A stretch of 52,696 bases of DNA. Source: Candidatus Hydrogenedentota bacterium (GTDB lineage Bacteria; Hydrogenedentota; Hydrogenedentia; Hydrogenedentales; JAEUWI01). The position numbers were made by a program, and so were the translations under genes. This document shows positions 24,581 through 34,680 of the stretch, one piece after another. The DNA is taken from positions 1 through 52,696 of the forward strand of contig JAEUWI010000051.1 of assembly GCA_016791475.1 (NCBI GenBank). Direction: 5' to 3'. The notes below the pieces were generated by a model. That model worked only from the letters and a program-made list of their open reading frames with translations. It searched no databases and had not been told where the DNA came from. The number at the start of each line of letters is the position of its first letter. Within the stretch, counting starts at the first letter, position 1.

Positions 24581-25474
24581 TCAGATCCCGTCGAAGGGCT
24601 TTCCGTAGCGCCCCAGCGTGCGGGCGCTGTCTTCCGTGAAGGGGAATTGCGCATTGGGATATTTCAGAAATTCCGCGTGACCATCGAGATACAGTACATT
24701 TCCGCCACCGGGCACATGGGAGAAATCGATGGTCTTCGTGCTGGCATGATCCCACATCAGGGGAATACTGCTGCTGGCCTTCGCACTGGCGCCGGGGTTG
24801 TTGATATCCGTTATCATGAATCGCTCGATGCCGTCTCGCAGGCGATAAAGGGTGTTGCCGCCCGACACCTGGGTTCCCGCGTAAGCCGCGGAGACGGTAA
24901 AGTCCGCCCGGCTCGCTTCGCCGCTCGAGGCCACGTTGCGGGCGGCCAGTTCACCCCAGGGCGTACCGGCGTAGGCGGGTTCTTCGTGCCGTCCATTGGG
25001 CCCCACCCCCAGGGTCCCCACGAGCGGCCCGATGATATTTCGGTCTTCCATGATCAGCCAGCCGGTGTAGTGGTAGGGCTCCTGGCCGATCTCCTCCGGC
25101 TCGATCACGCCGTCCCCATCACCCTTGCCGACGTCGTAGCGCTCCAGCGGTCCGCTGGTCGCCCCCCAGGAGGGGCACCAGATCACGTTGTAGTCGTTGA
25201 TGTACTCGGGAAACATCTCCGGGCCGTTGAACATCATCTCGACGCTCAGGGCGCCCGTGATCGTCCGGATTTGGCGCGGGGGATACATGCCGCGCTCCTC
25301 CGATGCGTACATGGCAAGGGAAAGGCCCATCTGCTTCAGGTTATTTGCGCAGGCCGTCCGCCGGGCCGCCTCGCGCGCGCGGGACAGGGCCGGCAACAGG
25401 ATGGCGGCAAGGATACCGATGATGGCGATCACCACCAGCAACTCGATCAGGGTGAATCCTCTTTTCACGATCAT
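24581..25474 (-). CDS. DUF1559-type pseudopilin / type II secretion-like protein
   Basis: A 297-residue protein with a class III prepilin signal: a short basic leader, then [19 protein letters not shown] with the peptidase cleavage site before Phe and the Glu at +5. The hydrophobic helix is followed by [20 protein letters not shown], typical of the planctomycete/PVC pseudopilin families. Near the C-terminus is [15 protein letters not shown], the H-x-DG-type element of that group. Dozens of such proteins are usual in these genomes. They probably form short pseudopili or minor subunits, and specific roles are unknown. It converges on the enzyme I-like gene and lies just downstream of the enoyl-CoA hydratase gene on the same strand. 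Confidence 0.93.
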   Translation of the reverse strand: MIVKRGFTLIELLVVIAIIGILAAILLPALSRAREAARRTACANNLKQMGLSLAMYASEERGMYPPRQIRTITGALSVEMMFNGPEMFPEYINDYNVIWCPSWGATSGPLERYDVGKGDGDGVIEPEEIGQEPYHYTGWLIMEDRNIIGPLVGTLGVGPNGRHEEPAYAGTPWGELAARNVASSGEASRADFTVSAAYAGTQVSGGNTLYRLRDGIERFMITDINNPGASAKASSSIPLMWDHASTKTIDFSHVPGGGNVLYLDGHAEFLKYPNAQFPFTEDSARTLGRYGKPFDGI

Positions 25475-25510
25475 GAGAACTTTCTTCTGGACAGTCTTTC
25501 TGGCTATGTA

Positions 25511-26281
25511 TTAGTTGAACTTGGAATAATCGGGCGCCCGTTTCTCGGCAAAAGCCTGGAAGGCCTCGGCCGCTTCGGGCGACATGAGGCGGGCCGTAAA
25601 CTGCTCAAACTCCACGCGCATCACCTCGGCTACGGCATCTCGATCCCGCCCGCGAATCAGCGCTTTGGATACGCGCACGGCTTCGGGCGGCTGAGCGGCC
25701 AGTTGGCGCACGACGGCCATCGCGCCGTCCACCAGGTCCGCAGATTCGAACTTAGCATTGGCGAGCCCCATGCTCACCGCCTCGGAGGCGTTGAATTCGC
25801 GCCCGAGCAGCAGGAGCTCCGACGCCTTCGCGGTACCCACCAGACGGGGCAGGAGCAGGCTCGACGCGGCTTCGGGACACAGCCCCAGATTCACGAAAGG
25901 CAGCTTCAGGCGGGCACTGGCGCCCAGATAAACCAGGTCGCAGTGAAGCAGCAGCGTGGTCCCCACGCCGATCGCCACGCCATCCGCAATGGCCACGAGC
26001 GGCTTGCCAAAAGTGGCGATCGCCTTGAGAAACTGGCCCACGGAAGAATCTTCACCCGTGGGGGGATGCTGCATGAAGTCCATCAGGTCGTTACCGCCCG
26101 TAAAACAGCCATCGGTGCCGCGAATGACGGCGACGCGTACGGAAGGATCCGCCTCGGCCGCCGCGAGGCCATCCGCCAGCGCCTGATACATCGCGACGGT
26201 GAGGGCGTTCTTCTTCTCCGGGCGATTGAGCTGGAGCGTGGTAACGGCGTCGGCTGTAGTGATGAGAATGTGATCGGTCAT
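25511..26281 (-). CDS. Enoyl-CoA hydratase/isomerase family protein
   Basis: A 256-residue crotonase-fold enzyme. LNRPEKKNALTVAMYQAL is the usual start of the core. The CoA/oxyanion-hole segments are RGTDGCFTGGNDLMDF and KPLVAIADGVAIGVGTTLLL, and LPFVNLGLCPEAASSLLLP follows. In the second catalytic position, where hydratases have Glu (GxxPExGxT), this protein has LCPEAASS, so the Glu is retained. The first position Glu of hydratases (NGxxxGxGxEL) is replaced here by GVGTTLLL, as in isomerases. A delta3,delta2-enoyl-CoA isomerase-like reaction is therefore at least as likely as hydration. AGGGAA precedes the ATG. It is not linked to other fatty-acid genes here. Confidence 0.9.
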   Translation of the reverse strand: MTDHILITTADAVTTLQLNRPEKKNALTVAMYQALADGLAAAEADPSVRVAVIRGTDGCFTGGNDLMDFMQHPPTGEDSSVGQFLKAIATFGKPLVAIADGVAIGVGTTLLLHCDLVYLGASARLKLPFVNLGLCPEAASSLLLPRLVGTAKASELLLLGREFNASEAVSMGLANAKFESADLVDGAMAVVRQLAAQPPEAVRVSKALIRGRDRDAVAEVMRVEFEQFTARLMSPEAAEAFQAFAEKRAPDYSKFN

Positions 26282-26333
26282 GGAGGGTTCCCTGTGGTGT
26301 GGCTCGTATTGGCCCGGCCTTTGAAGTATAGGC

Positions 26334-27476
26334 TCAGTCCGTCAACAACCTTGCAAGGAGCGGCGCCAGCACATCGGCCTGGCGGAGGAAACCGAGGTCG
26401 GTCGGATGGGTGCCATCTACGGTGGCGAGGCCATCGGCGCCGAGCAGGTTGTCGCAGGGGACATACGTCAGGCCCGCAACGCCCTCGGCCAAGAGCTGCT
26501 CGTAGACTTTCTTCAGTTCCACGTTCTTTGCCACGTGTCCTGCGTCTCCCTCAAAGAACCAACTGCTCTGGTAGATGATATTCTCCACGAGAACGATGGG
26601 CGTATCCGGGTGCGCCGCGCGCAGCGTCTTTACCGTCGGCGCGACGCGCTCCGCCACCTGCTCGGGGGTCATGTTGGGCAAGCAGTCGAGGACAAAGGCA
26701 CTGGCGTCGATCTCGGCGATAAGCGAGGCCATCTCGGGCTCCATCTTCCCATTGCCGGAGAAACCCAGGTTGATGTGCTTTCGGTCAAGGCGCTGGCCCA
26801 CGATAGCCGGGTAGGCCATGCCGGGCCTGGACGCGCAGCCGCCGTGGGTAATCGAAGTGCCGTAGAACAGGATCGGGCGCTCATCGGCCCGAGCGGGCGC
26901 CTTGGCGAGGGTCGTGCCGGGCTTCACGCCGATTTCGAGCTTCTCCGTGCCGTTGTAGAGCGGCAGGAATATCATGTACTCGTGCATGCCCGCCGGCGCA
27001 CCACCCACAAGCTTCGCCACGTTGTCCATCTGCTGGCTTGGACGCCCCTGGGCGAGCCAGCGCCAGCGCGCGCCATCCTTTGCATAGAGGTCCAGCCCGC
27101 TTACGCCGGTGGCGGGCATGTGGGGCATGGCGAGGTTTTCGCTTCGCACGGACCAGCGCGCGGAGATTTCCGGCGAATCGCTGACAAAGCGAACGGCGAG
27201 TCCGGCGGAGTGGTGAGACAGGGACCAGACGGCGGGCGGGGCCAGCTTCTCGGCCTTCGCGGGGAGGCGGTCGTAGGGGTGGGCATTCTCGGTCCAGCCC
27301 TGGCCCTCAAGGCCCAGTTGCAGCGCATCAAACCACTGGATGTCCGCGGCGGGGTCTTTTACCGCAAAATTTGGATCCAGCTTCTCCACTTCTTTCGGGT
27401 CGGCGGCGAAAACTGTCGAAGCAAGAACAGTAAACGCGGCGACTATTGCGAGGAACGGAAAACGAACTGCGAGCAT
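26334..27476 (-). CDS. Secreted SGNH/GDSL-type hydrolase with N-terminal jelly-roll domain
   Basis: A 380-residue exported esterase. The ATG at 27476 has AGGAGA 7 nt upstream and opens a signal peptide (MLAVRFPFLAIVAAFTVLAS). Residues about 50-170 are the beta-sandwich that precedes the catalytic domain in a subgroup of SGNH enzymes (GVSGLDLYAKDGARWRWLA). The catalytic domain shows block I FYGTSITHGGCASRPG (nucleophile Ser), block II GFSGNGKMEPE, and the C-terminal DGTHPTDLGF with the Asp-x-x-His pair. The likely reaction is deacetylation of carbohydrates or other ester cleavage, outside the cell. A longer open frame to 27770 is not needed. The gene is divergent from the hydrolase operon that starts at 27681. 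Confidence 0.9.
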   Translation of the reverse strand: MLAVRFPFLAIVAAFTVLASTVFAADPKEVEKLDPNFAVKDPAADIQWFDALQLGLEGQGWTENAHPYDRLPAKAEKLAPPAVWSLSHHSAGLAVRFVSDSPEISARWSVRSENLAMPHMPATGVSGLDLYAKDGARWRWLAQGRPSQQMDNVAKLVGGAPAGMHEYMIFLPLYNGTEKLEIGVKPGTTLAKAPARADERPILFYGTSITHGGCASRPGMAYPAIVGQRLDRKHINLGFSGNGKMEPEMASLIAEIDASAFVLDCLPNMTPEQVAERVAPTVKTLRAAHPDTPIVLVENIIYQSSWFFEGDAGHVAKNVELKKVYEQLLAEGVAGLTYVPCDNLLGADGLATVDGTHPTDLGFLRQADVLAPLLARLLTD

Positions 27477-27680
27477 GATCAAAGTCTCCTGGGTGCGGCT
27501 TATGCCGAAGCAGTGTAGGGGGGCACACCGCCGGGAATCAATGTTGCAGGCGGATGAAGGCGTGAGTCGTGTGGGACCAGCGGTGCGGCCCCATAAGACC
27601 CATGACACCCCTTCGCTGGATCTTTCCCGGAGCCCCGGTCTACCATGGCGCATCCACTTACCAGGAAGGACGACACGCCC

Positions 27681-28613
27681 ATGCTCCAGTTCATCGCCTC
27701 GCTGCTCATGCTCGCCGCGCCCCCCGTGGGAGACATTCCCTACGAGACGATCACCTTTGTCAGCTCCCACGACCAGACGGAGCAGCCCGCGCGCTTTTAT
27801 CCATCACCGGTGGATGGCCCCCAGCCCTTGCTGGTGCAACTCCACACCTGGAGTTCGGACATCAATTCATTTAATCCCGACGACTGGGTGACTGCGGCCC
27901 GGTCACACGACTGGCACGTGGTGGTCCCCCACTTTCGCGGAGCGAATAAGAATCCCGAGGCCTGCGCATCGCCCGCGGCGCGACAGGATATCCTCGATAC
28001 GGTCGCGGCCGCGAAGGCGCGCGCAGACGTTGACCCATCGCGCATTTACCTCTGCGGCGTATCGGGCGGCGGTCACATGGCCCTGGTGATGGCGGCCCAT
28101 GCGCCCGATACCTGGACTGCGGTCTCGGCCTGGGTCGGCATCAGCGATCTGGCGGCCTGGCATGATGAAACGAAGGCCGCAGGCCGGAATTACTGGGAAG
28201 ATGTGGTGGCCTCGGCGGGGGGCGCTCCCGGCAGCAACGCGGCAACGGACGCCCAGCTCAAGCTCCGATCTCCCCTTTACCACCTGGCTGCTGCGGCGGG
28301 TCTGCCCCTGGACATCAACACGGGCATCCACGACGGCCATACGGGATCCGTGCCAATCCACCACGGCTTGGATGCCTTCAATGTCATCGCCGAAACGCTC
28401 GGCCTGCCGCTTGTTTCTCAATCCCGTATCAACGCGCTCTCTCAGGAGTGGACTCCGGCCGCGACGCCCGTGGTGGACCCGAACTACGAACGGGCAATCC
28501 ATCTTCGCGAGGAGGCCGGCCCGGCCCGGGTCACAGTGTTTGAAGGCGGACACGACTGGTTACCCGATTCCGCTTGCCGTTGGCTCGCCGGACACGCGAA
28601 GCACAAGGAATGA
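27681..28613 (+). CDS. Exported alpha/beta hydrolase (prolyl oligopeptidase-like)
   Basis: A 310-residue alpha/beta hydrolase. It may be exported: the ATG at 27681 starts MLQFIASLLMLAAPPVGD. The nucleophile elbow is GVSGGGHMAL, an oxyanion-type HTWSSD loop comes earlier, and the C-terminal FEGGHDWLPDSA holds the catalytic His. This architecture occurs in S9-like peptidases and dienelactone-type hydrolases. It is the first of three genes with overlapping or nearly touching ends (stop at 28613, next start at 28610-28619; then ATGA overlap at 31237), so the three should be co-transcribed and co-translated. Substrate unknown. Confidence 0.8.
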   Translation: MLQFIASLLMLAAPPVGDIPYETITFVSSHDQTEQPARFYPSPVDGPQPLLVQLHTWSSDINSFNPDDWVTAARSHDWHVVVPHFRGANKNPEACASPAARQDILDTVAAAKARADVDPSRIYLCGVSGGGHMALVMAAHAPDTWTAVSAWVGISDLAAWHDETKAAGRNYWEDVVASAGGAPGSNAATDAQLKLRSPLYHLAAAAGLPLDINTGIHDGHTGSVPIHHGLDAFNVIAETLGLPLVSQSRINALSQEWTPAATPVVDPNYERAIHLREEAGPARVTVFEGGHDWLPDSACRWLAGHAKHKE

Positions 28614-28618
28614 TAAAC

Positions 28619-31240
28619 ATGATGAGACACGCCGGCCTTGCCTGCAGCCTGATATTTTGGCTTGTGGACGTTGCTTTTCTCGCGCCGTCGGCCCTGTGCG
28701 CTCCCGTGCGCTCGGATTTGGACGACCTTACGCGGGAGATGGCCGAATTTCGCCGCGGCCAGATTAAGTCGGTCTCCTATGCCTTCGACCTTGCACTACG
28801 GGAACGCTCGGAGACCTTTGAGGGTACGGCCCGACTGCAGGTGCAACTTCATGACGCGGACGCGGCGCTCAGTATTGACTTGAAGGCCCATGCGCTGCAT
28901 AGCGTGTTGGTCAACGGAAAGGCGGTTCAGAATCTGGTCGAACGGAACGGTAGTTTCGACATTCCGCCCGAACACCTTTCGCTGGAGCCCTTGGAAATTG
29001 TGGTCAACTACACCGGCGACTATTCGAGGTCCGGCGAGGGCTTGTGCCATTTCACCGATCCTGTCGATGATAAAGAGTATCTCTACACCAATCTGGAACC
29101 GTATGGCGCCCATCTGGTGGTTCCCTGTTTCGATCAACCCGATATCAAGGCCACGTTTTCCCTGACCTTGGAGGCCCCGGCGGCTTGGGTGGTGATCGGC
29201 AACATGCAGGAGGCGTCTCGATCATCGTCCGGGACCGTTCAGAAGGTGACCTTCAGACCCACGCCGCCCCTGAGCACGTACCTGTTCTTCCTGGGCGCGG
29301 GCGACTACCAGGTCTGGCGCGACACCCACGATGGCCTGCCCCTGGCCCTCTATGCGCGCGCGTCCCTGGCGCAGCACTTCGATCCGGAACGGCTCTTCGC
29401 CGAAACCAAGGCGGGCCTGGACTACTTCAATGCGTTTTTCCAGTATCCCTATCCGTTCGACAAGTACGACCACATTTTTGCGCCCGAGCTGAATCCCGGA
29501 GCCATGGAAAATGCCGGCGCGGTCACGATGAACGAGCACATGATCTTTCGCGGGGCCGTGAAAGCGGAGAACTACCGCGATCGCAACAACACGCTGCTCC
29601 ACGAAATGGCCCACATGTGGTTTGGCGATCTCGTCACCATGGCCTGGTGGAACGACCTCTGGCTGAACGAGAGCTTCGCGACGTTTTCGGCCTTTCTCGC
29701 CCAGGACACGATGACGAAGGATCCCGCGATCTGGCAGGATTTCTACGGCATGAAAGGCTGGGCCTACTATCAGGACCAGCTTAGCACGACCCATCCGATT
29801 GAGGCCGAGGTTCCCTCCGCACGGATGGCGATGGACAATTTCGATGGCATTACCTATGCCAAAGGCGCTTCCGCCTTGAAGCAGCTCTGGTTTAGAGTGG
29901 GCGCCGATGCCTATCAGCAGGGTGTGGCGGCCTATTTCAAGGCCTTTGCCTGGCGAAACGCCACCCGCGCGCAATTCATGGACGCCATCGCCCAGGCCTC
30001 CGGCACCGACCTCGGCGATTGGACCGAGGCCTGGCTCAAGACGGAAGGGCTGGCGCAGATGGTGATGGACATCACATGTGACGACGATAGGATCCAGCGG
30101 CTGTCCATCCGCCAGACGGCGGTGAACGCGACCCGGCTCTCGCCGCACAGAACGCAGGCGGCCCTCTTCTATCTGAACGCCTCGGGCAAACTGGAACGGC
30201 GCGAAGTGCTTGCTGTGGACTATGCAGAAGCCCTGACCGATGTGCCCGATCTGGTTGGAAAGCCCTGTCCCGATTTCATCGACCCGAATTTCGGCGATAT
30301 GGACTACGGCCTCTTTTTTCTGGATCCCCGTTCCTATGACACGATCATGAATCATCTTTCCGCGCTGGAGGAACCGTTCCAGCGCAGGATGGTCTGGGGC
30401 ACGCTGTACGCCATGGTGCGACATGAGAAACTTCGGGCTTCGGACTTCATGGCGCTGATTCTTGCCAACCTCCCCACCGAACACGATCTGGGTGTCCTGG
30501 AGTACCTCCTCGGCGGACGTGTTATCAACGAGACCCTGTTTAACTTTCTCGCCCCGGAGCACCGCCCCGATTTCGCAACGCGACTCGTGGGAATTCTGAT
30601 GGAAGGGCGCGACAAGGCCCCGGGCGACTCCGATAGCTGGTTACTCTGGCACGACGCCCTGGTGAGCCTGGCCTCCACCAGGGAATCCATCGACGTTCTT
30701 CGCCCCCTGCTCGAAGGCAATACGCTGGACCAGCCCCGGCGGTGGAACATTGTGAGCAAGCTCGCTCAGTTGGGCGCCCCGGATGCGGAGGCCCTGCTGG
30801 AGGCGGAGCTCGTGCGCGACCCCACCGATCAAGGCCATCGCGCCGCCTTTGGCATTCGCGGCGCCATCCCGACGGCGGAGGCCAAGCGGGCCCAGTGGGA
30901 GCGTCTCGCCGACTCCGGGCTTTCCCTCAGCCTGCAGCGCGCGGGGTCGGGTTCGTTCCACAGTGCGCTCTACCCCGAGCTTTCCGAGCCTTACGTGGAC
31001 AAATGGTTTGAGGCCGTTCGCACAACCGATTGGGAAACCGAGCAGCATCGAATTGGCGTGTGGTTCGACAATCTCTTTCCGCCGGTCTATACCCCCGAGT
31101 TCCTCGAACGCAGCCGGAGAGAACTCGCCGCCGCCAATCTGCCACCGCGCGCCCACCGCGCCTGGCAGGAATCCAACGACCAGATCGAGCGCGTGATCGC
31201 CATTCGCGCCTATGATCGCAGGAGCCCCGACACCCAATGA
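28619..31240 (+). CDS. M1-family zinc aminopeptidase (aminopeptidase N-like)
   Basis: An 873-residue exported metallopeptidase. The ATG at 28619 has AAGGA upstream at 9 nt spacing; a signal-like hydrophobic stretch follows (MMRHAGLACSLIFWLV...). The substrate-anchoring exopeptidase motif GAMEN is at about residue 295. The zinc site HEMAHMWFGDL is at about 327-337 with the downstream Glu in WLNESFATF, the normal H-E-x-x-H-18-E arrangement. The N-terminal beta domain and the long helical C-terminal domain (about 550-870) are complete, so length agrees with the family. It removes N-terminal residues from peptides. It is the middle gene of the three-gene operon and overlaps the next gene by ATGA. 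Confidence 0.95.
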   Translation: MMRHAGLACSLIFWLVDVAFLAPSALCAPVRSDLDDLTREMAEFRRGQIKSVSYAFDLALRERSETFEGTARLQVQLHDADAALSIDLKAHALHSVLVNGKAVQNLVERNGSFDIPPEHLSLEPLEIVVNYTGDYSRSGEGLCHFTDPVDDKEYLYTNLEPYGAHLVVPCFDQPDIKATFSLTLEAPAAWVVIGNMQEASRSSSGTVQKVTFRPTPPLSTYLFFLGAGDYQVWRDTHDGLPLALYARASLAQHFDPERLFAETKAGLDYFNAFFQYPYPFDKYDHIFAPELNPGAMENAGAVTMNEHMIFRGAVKAENYRDRNNTLLHEMAHMWFGDLVTMAWWNDLWLNESFATFSAFLAQDTMTKDPAIWQDFYGMKGWAYYQDQLSTTHPIEAEVPSARMAMDNFDGITYAKGASALKQLWFRVGADAYQQGVAAYFKAFAWRNATRAQFMDAIAQASGTDLGDWTEAWLKTEGLAQMVMDITCDDDRIQRLSIRQTAVNATRLSPHRTQAALFYLNASGKLERREVLAVDYAEALTDVPDLVGKPCPDFIDPNFGDMDYGLFFLDPRSYDTIMNHLSALEEPFQRRMVWGTLYAMVRHEKLRASDFMALILANLPTEHDLGVLEYLLGGRVINETLFNFLAPEHRPDFATRLVGILMEGRDKAPGDSDSWLLWHDALVSLASTRESIDVLRPLLEGNTLDQPRRWNIVSKLAQLGAPDAEALLEAELVRDPTDQGHRAAFGIRGAIPTAEAKRAQWERLADSGLSLSLQRAGSGSFHSALYPELSEPYVDKWFEAVRTTDWETEQHRIGVWFDNLFPPVYTPEFLERSRRELAAANLPPRAHRAWQESNDQIERVIAIRAYDRRSPDTQ

Positions 31241-32376
31241 AAATGCGCATTTGCACACTTGCCGTCATCGGCACCGGACTGTATAGCCTGTTTGCGGTTG
31301 CGGAGAGCCCCGAATCGCCCGGCCCTTATCCCGTTGGCGTCACGACGATTCAGATGCAGGATCCGTCCCGCATGGATCCGACACTCAAGGCCCCCCGACC
31401 GCTGCTGGTGGAAATCTGGTATCCGGCGGCCGAATCGGCCCGTGCCGGCACCCCCGCAAAGTTCACGGATTTCTTCATGGGCGGAAAGGACATACAGATG
31501 AACACCATCTTGACGATTGCCTTCCGCTTCAATATCACGGAAATCGACAAACATTTTAAGACCCTGGCGGTGCGGGATGGCGAGATCGCGGACGGCAAGT
31601 TCCCCCTGCTGATCTTTTCCCACGGCAACGGCGGCATGCGCTCCCAGAGCACCTTCTGGTGCGACCACATGGCGAGTCACGGCTACATCGTTGTCGCACC
31701 CGATCATACGCGCAACGCCTGTGCGACATCCTTCGAGGGCAAGGTGATCCCCTATGACAACGAAGGACGGCCCCAGGCGGCGCTGGATCGCCCGAAAGAC
31801 GTGAGCTTTCTGATTGACCAGCTCGGCCAACTGAACGGTGACGCCAAGTCTCATTTTTTCGGAAAGGTGGATCTCGAGAACATCGGCGTTGCCGGACACT
31901 CCTTCGGCGGGTTCACCGCGATGGCCGCGGTCGCCCAGGACCCGCGCATCGACGCCATCGCCCCGATGGCCGGCGTGGTGCCCGAATCCATCTCGGCCTC
32001 CCCCCGTCCCCTGCTCCTTTTCATCGCCACGGAAGACGACACGATCGGGGAGAAAGGCAACGCCGGCGCCCGGGCCTATTTCGAGGCAACCACCGCGCCG
32101 AAGTACCTTGTCGAATTCAAGGATGGCGGACACTACACCTTTTCCGATATGGACCAGATCAATCCGAAGTGGGGCGACGGCGCCGGATCGGGAACGCGCA
32201 TCACCAATGGCCAGCCGCTGGAGTACTTCTCCATGCGGCGGGCCCACACCCTCACGAATGGCTATAGTGTGGCCTTTTTCGATAAATTCCTGAAGGGCGA
32301 TAGTGACGGGGATGAATACCTGAACGCGAACCAACTCGAGGATTCCATCATCCACAAGGCCAATCACGGCGGCTGA
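31237..32376 (+). CDS. Exported dienelactone-hydrolase/PAF-acetylhydrolase-like esterase
   Basis: A 379-residue alpha/beta hydrolase with a signal peptide (MKMRICTLAVIGTGLYSLFAVAES). Conserved parts are FPLLIFSHGNGGMRSQ (oxyanion region), GVAGHSFGGFTAMAAV (nucleophile Ser), and a downstream Asp (ATEDDTIGEKG) and His (FKDGGHYTFSD). LEYFSMRRAHTLTNGYSVA follows. Closest in layout to the lipase/PAF-acetylhydrolase-like group. Its start ATG overlaps the stop of the aminopeptidase gene (ATGA), so translation is coupled. A stem-loop at 32392-32408 could end the operon. Confidence 0.87.
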   Translation: MKMRICTLAVIGTGLYSLFAVAESPESPGPYPVGVTTIQMQDPSRMDPTLKAPRPLLVEIWYPAAESARAGTPAKFTDFFMGGKDIQMNTILTIAFRFNITEIDKHFKTLAVRDGEIADGKFPLLIFSHGNGGMRSQSTFWCDHMASHGYIVVAPDHTRNACATSFEGKVIPYDNEGRPQAALDRPKDVSFLIDQLGQLNGDAKSHFFGKVDLENIGVAGHSFGGFTAMAAVAQDPRIDAIAPMAGVVPESISASPRPLLLFIATEDDTIGEKGNAGARAYFEATTAPKYLVEFKDGGHYTFSDMDQINPKWGDGAGSGTRITNGQPLEYFSMRRAHTLTNGYSVAFFDKFLKGDSDGDEYLNANQLEDSIIHKANHGG

Positions 32377-32391
32377 ACGCCGACTTTGGCC

Positions 32392-32408
32392 GCCCTCGAA
32401 TCGAGGGC
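32392..32408 (+). terminator. Hairpin after the hydrolase operon
   Basis: GCCCTCGA (32392-32399) and TCGAGGGC (32401-32408) can pair, with an effective 6-bp stem and 5-nt loop. Only TT follows, so termination efficiency is uncertain. Confidence 0.45.
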
Positions 32409-32417
32409 TTCAGAACC

Positions 32418-32425
32418 GCTATACT
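32418..32425 (+). promoter_or_regulatory. -10-like element GCTATACT upstream of the hybrid kinase
   Basis: TATACT (32420-32425) with the same GC prefix as the rnpB and 46 kb promoters. No good -35 is visible at 16-18 bp. Initiation near 32432 would give a leader of about 98 nt. Confidence 0.4.
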
Positions 32426-32529
32426 ACAGGCCTATCAGGTCATCGCGGTGGGAGTCTGGGAAGCCCGGATAAACACGCAGTGCCGGACGGTCAGTGATTT
32501 GTGGTTATGATACGGTGGGAGCCGACGCA

Positions 32530-34602
32530 ATGGATAGACCCATGGATAACGAGATGGCGCTCGTGCTGGATCTCCTGGGCGGGTGTGTCCTTTGCATTGA
32601 TCCGCTTGGAACCATTAGCTATCTCAGCGACGAACATTCCCCTCCCCTCTTCGGACTTCGAACCGCTACGCCGGGGAAAACCTTGCCTGATCTCGTTCCC
32701 GAGGGATGGCTGGCGCCGCTGGAGTCGCTGCTCGCGACCACCCTGCGGACGAGAACGAAGCAGAGCCTGCAAATTTCTCCATCCCGCGGGGAAGACGAGC
32801 GAGGCGTCACAGCCTCCGCGGCGCCGCTGCGCGACCAGATCGTCATTGTCCTGCGGGCGGACGCCCCTCCCCCGGCGGCGGCCATCACGGGTGTGGACAA
32901 TAGCGAGGCCCTCGTCCCGGCATCCGTGGCCCGCGCCATGGCCATCGCGGCGGAGCAGGCCAGCGAGGCCAAGAGCAGGTTTCTGGCCAATATGAGCCAT
33001 GAGATTCGAACGCCCATGAACGGGATTATCGGTATGCTCGAAATGCTCCGCGAGACTCCGCTGACCGGGGAGCAGGAGGAGTTTGCCGACATCATGTGGA
33101 CCTCCGCCGAGGCACTGATGGTGATCATCAACGACATTCTCGATTTTTCCAAAATGGAAGCCGGTCGACTCGACCTCGAGTACATCGATTTCGATCTGCG
33201 GACCTGCGTCGAGAGTGCCGTGGAACTCATGAGTTTCCGCGCGATTGAGAAGGGGCTCAATCTGGCCGTGGTCGTAAGCCCCGAGCTGCCCCGCACCGTC
33301 AGTGGAGATCCGGGACGGATCCGCCAGGTCCTCTTGAACCTCCTGAACAACGCGATCAAGTTCACCCACGCCGGGGAAGTGGCCGTTCATCTCGATCTGG
33401 AAGCACAGACCGAATCGGGCTATACCCTGCGTTTTACCGTGAGCGACACGGGCATCGGAATTCCCGAGGACATGGTCGAATACCTGTTTCAACCCTTCAC
33501 GCAGGCGGATGCGTCCACGACGCGCACCTTTGGCGGTACCGGACTGGGTCTCTCCATCTGCCGGCAGCTCGTCATCGCCATGCACGGCGCCATTCAGGCA
33601 AAGAATGGCCCGAATGGCGGCGCCCGTTTCACCTTTACCGTCCAGGTCCGCGATGCACGCAAGGACGAGGACACGTCCGAACCGGCTGTCGCACGGGCCC
33701 CGGCGTCGGTCCGGATTCTTATTGTCGACGACAACCGGGCCAATCGGATTATGTTTCAGGGGCTGTTGCGGCGCTGGGGGTACCAGACCGCCGAGGCGGG
33801 ATCGGGCCAGGCGGCGCTTGAAGCGCTGAACGCGGCGTTGCATGAAGGAAATCCTTTCCATATCGCCCTCATCGATTTCCACATGCCCGAGATGGACGGC
33901 GCCGCGCTTGGAAAGCGGATACGCGCCAATTCCGCGTTCAACCCGCTGGCCCTTGTCATGATTCCCTCCGCCCCGCAGCGGGGAGACGCCCAGCGGCTCC
34001 GCAGCGCGGGGTTTGACGGTTACCTGCCCAAGCCCATGAAGCGGGACGAGCTCATCGGATGTATTGAGGCCCTGCTCCGCCGTGCCGCGACCGGTCGCGA
34101 TCACCACGACGGCCTGGTGACGAAGTACACCATTGCCGAGACCATGCGTAACGCGGGAAGTATTCTCGTGGTGGAAGACAACCCGGTGAACCAGAAGGTG
34201 GCGCGCCGCATGCTTGATCGTTTGGGTCTGCGTTGCGAAATAGCGACAAACGGTGCGGCGGCCCTCTCTCTTCTGGGCCAGCGATCTTTCGACCTCATTC
34301 TGATGGACATCAATCTTCCCGACATGAGCGGCATGGAACTGACCGGACAGATTCGGGCCTGGGAAGGCGAGGTGATGCATGTCCCCATCGTCGCCATGAC
34401 CGCCGACGCTATGGCGGGCACGCGGGAACGCTGCCTGGAAGCCGGTATGGACGACTATCTTTCCCTTCCGGCAAGACTGGCGGATTTGAAGTCGATTGTG
34501 GCAACCCACTTGCCCATCGCGAAGGCCCAAATGGCGCTCTTGAATGAAGCTTCCACCTCAACCGAACCAACCGGCCGGGAATCCGCGGTCCCCCCTCGCT
34601 GA
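32530..34602 (+). CDS. Hybrid sensor histidine kinase with two receiver domains
   Basis: A 690-residue cytoplasmic kinase. The ATG at 32530 has GGGAG at 8 nt; the frame also opens at a GTG at 32494. Residues about 1-110 resemble a PAS-type sensor. A HisKA dimer domain carries the phospho-His in [10 protein letters not shown] (His157), followed by a HATPase with [10 protein letters not shown] and GGTGLGLSI. Receiver 1 (about 395-520) has phospho-acceptor Asp449 and the switch Lys in GYLPKP. Receiver 2 (about 545-665) has Asp593 in ILMDINLP, but the conserved KP is replaced by LP (DYLSLP, Leu646, codon CTT). No transmembrane segment, so an intracellular signal is sensed. No cognate output protein is adjacent. 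Confidence 0.92.
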   Translation: MDRPMDNEMALVLDLLGGCVLCIDPLGTISYLSDEHSPPLFGLRTATPGKTLPDLVPEGWLAPLESLLATTLRTRTKQSLQISPSRGEDERGVTASAAPLRDQIVIVLRADAPPPAAAITGVDNSEALVPASVARAMAIAAEQASEAKSRFLANMSHEIRTPMNGIIGMLEMLRETPLTGEQEEFADIMWTSAEALMVIINDILDFSKMEAGRLDLEYIDFDLRTCVESAVELMSFRAIEKGLNLAVVVSPELPRTVSGDPGRIRQVLLNLLNNAIKFTHAGEVAVHLDLEAQTESGYTLRFTVSDTGIGIPEDMVEYLFQPFTQADASTTRTFGGTGLGLSICRQLVIAMHGAIQAKNGPNGGARFTFTVQVRDARKDEDTSEPAVARAPASVRILIVDDNRANRIMFQGLLRRWGYQTAEAGSGQAALEALNAALHEGNPFHIALIDFHMPEMDGAALGKRIRANSAFNPLALVMIPSAPQRGDAQRLRSAGFDGYLPKPMKRDELIGCIEALLRRAATGRDHHDGLVTKYTIAETMRNAGSILVVEDNPVNQKVARRMLDRLGLRCEIATNGAAALSLLGQRSFDLILMDINLPDMSGMELTGQIRAWEGEVMHVPIVAMTADAMAGTRERCLEAGMDDYLSLPARLADLKSIVATHLPIAKAQMALLNEASTSTEPTGRESAVPPR

Positions 34603-34680
34603 ACGGGCGCGACTCGGGACGAGTTTTTCCCCGCGCATCCGAATCATGGTTAACTCGGGCGAGCGCCAGGAAGAGCGGGA

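Noticed and set aside
26406-27518. Plus-strand frame of 370 codons opposite the SGNH hydrolase
   Set aside because: Antisense shadow; the minus frame has a signal peptide and full SGNH blocks.
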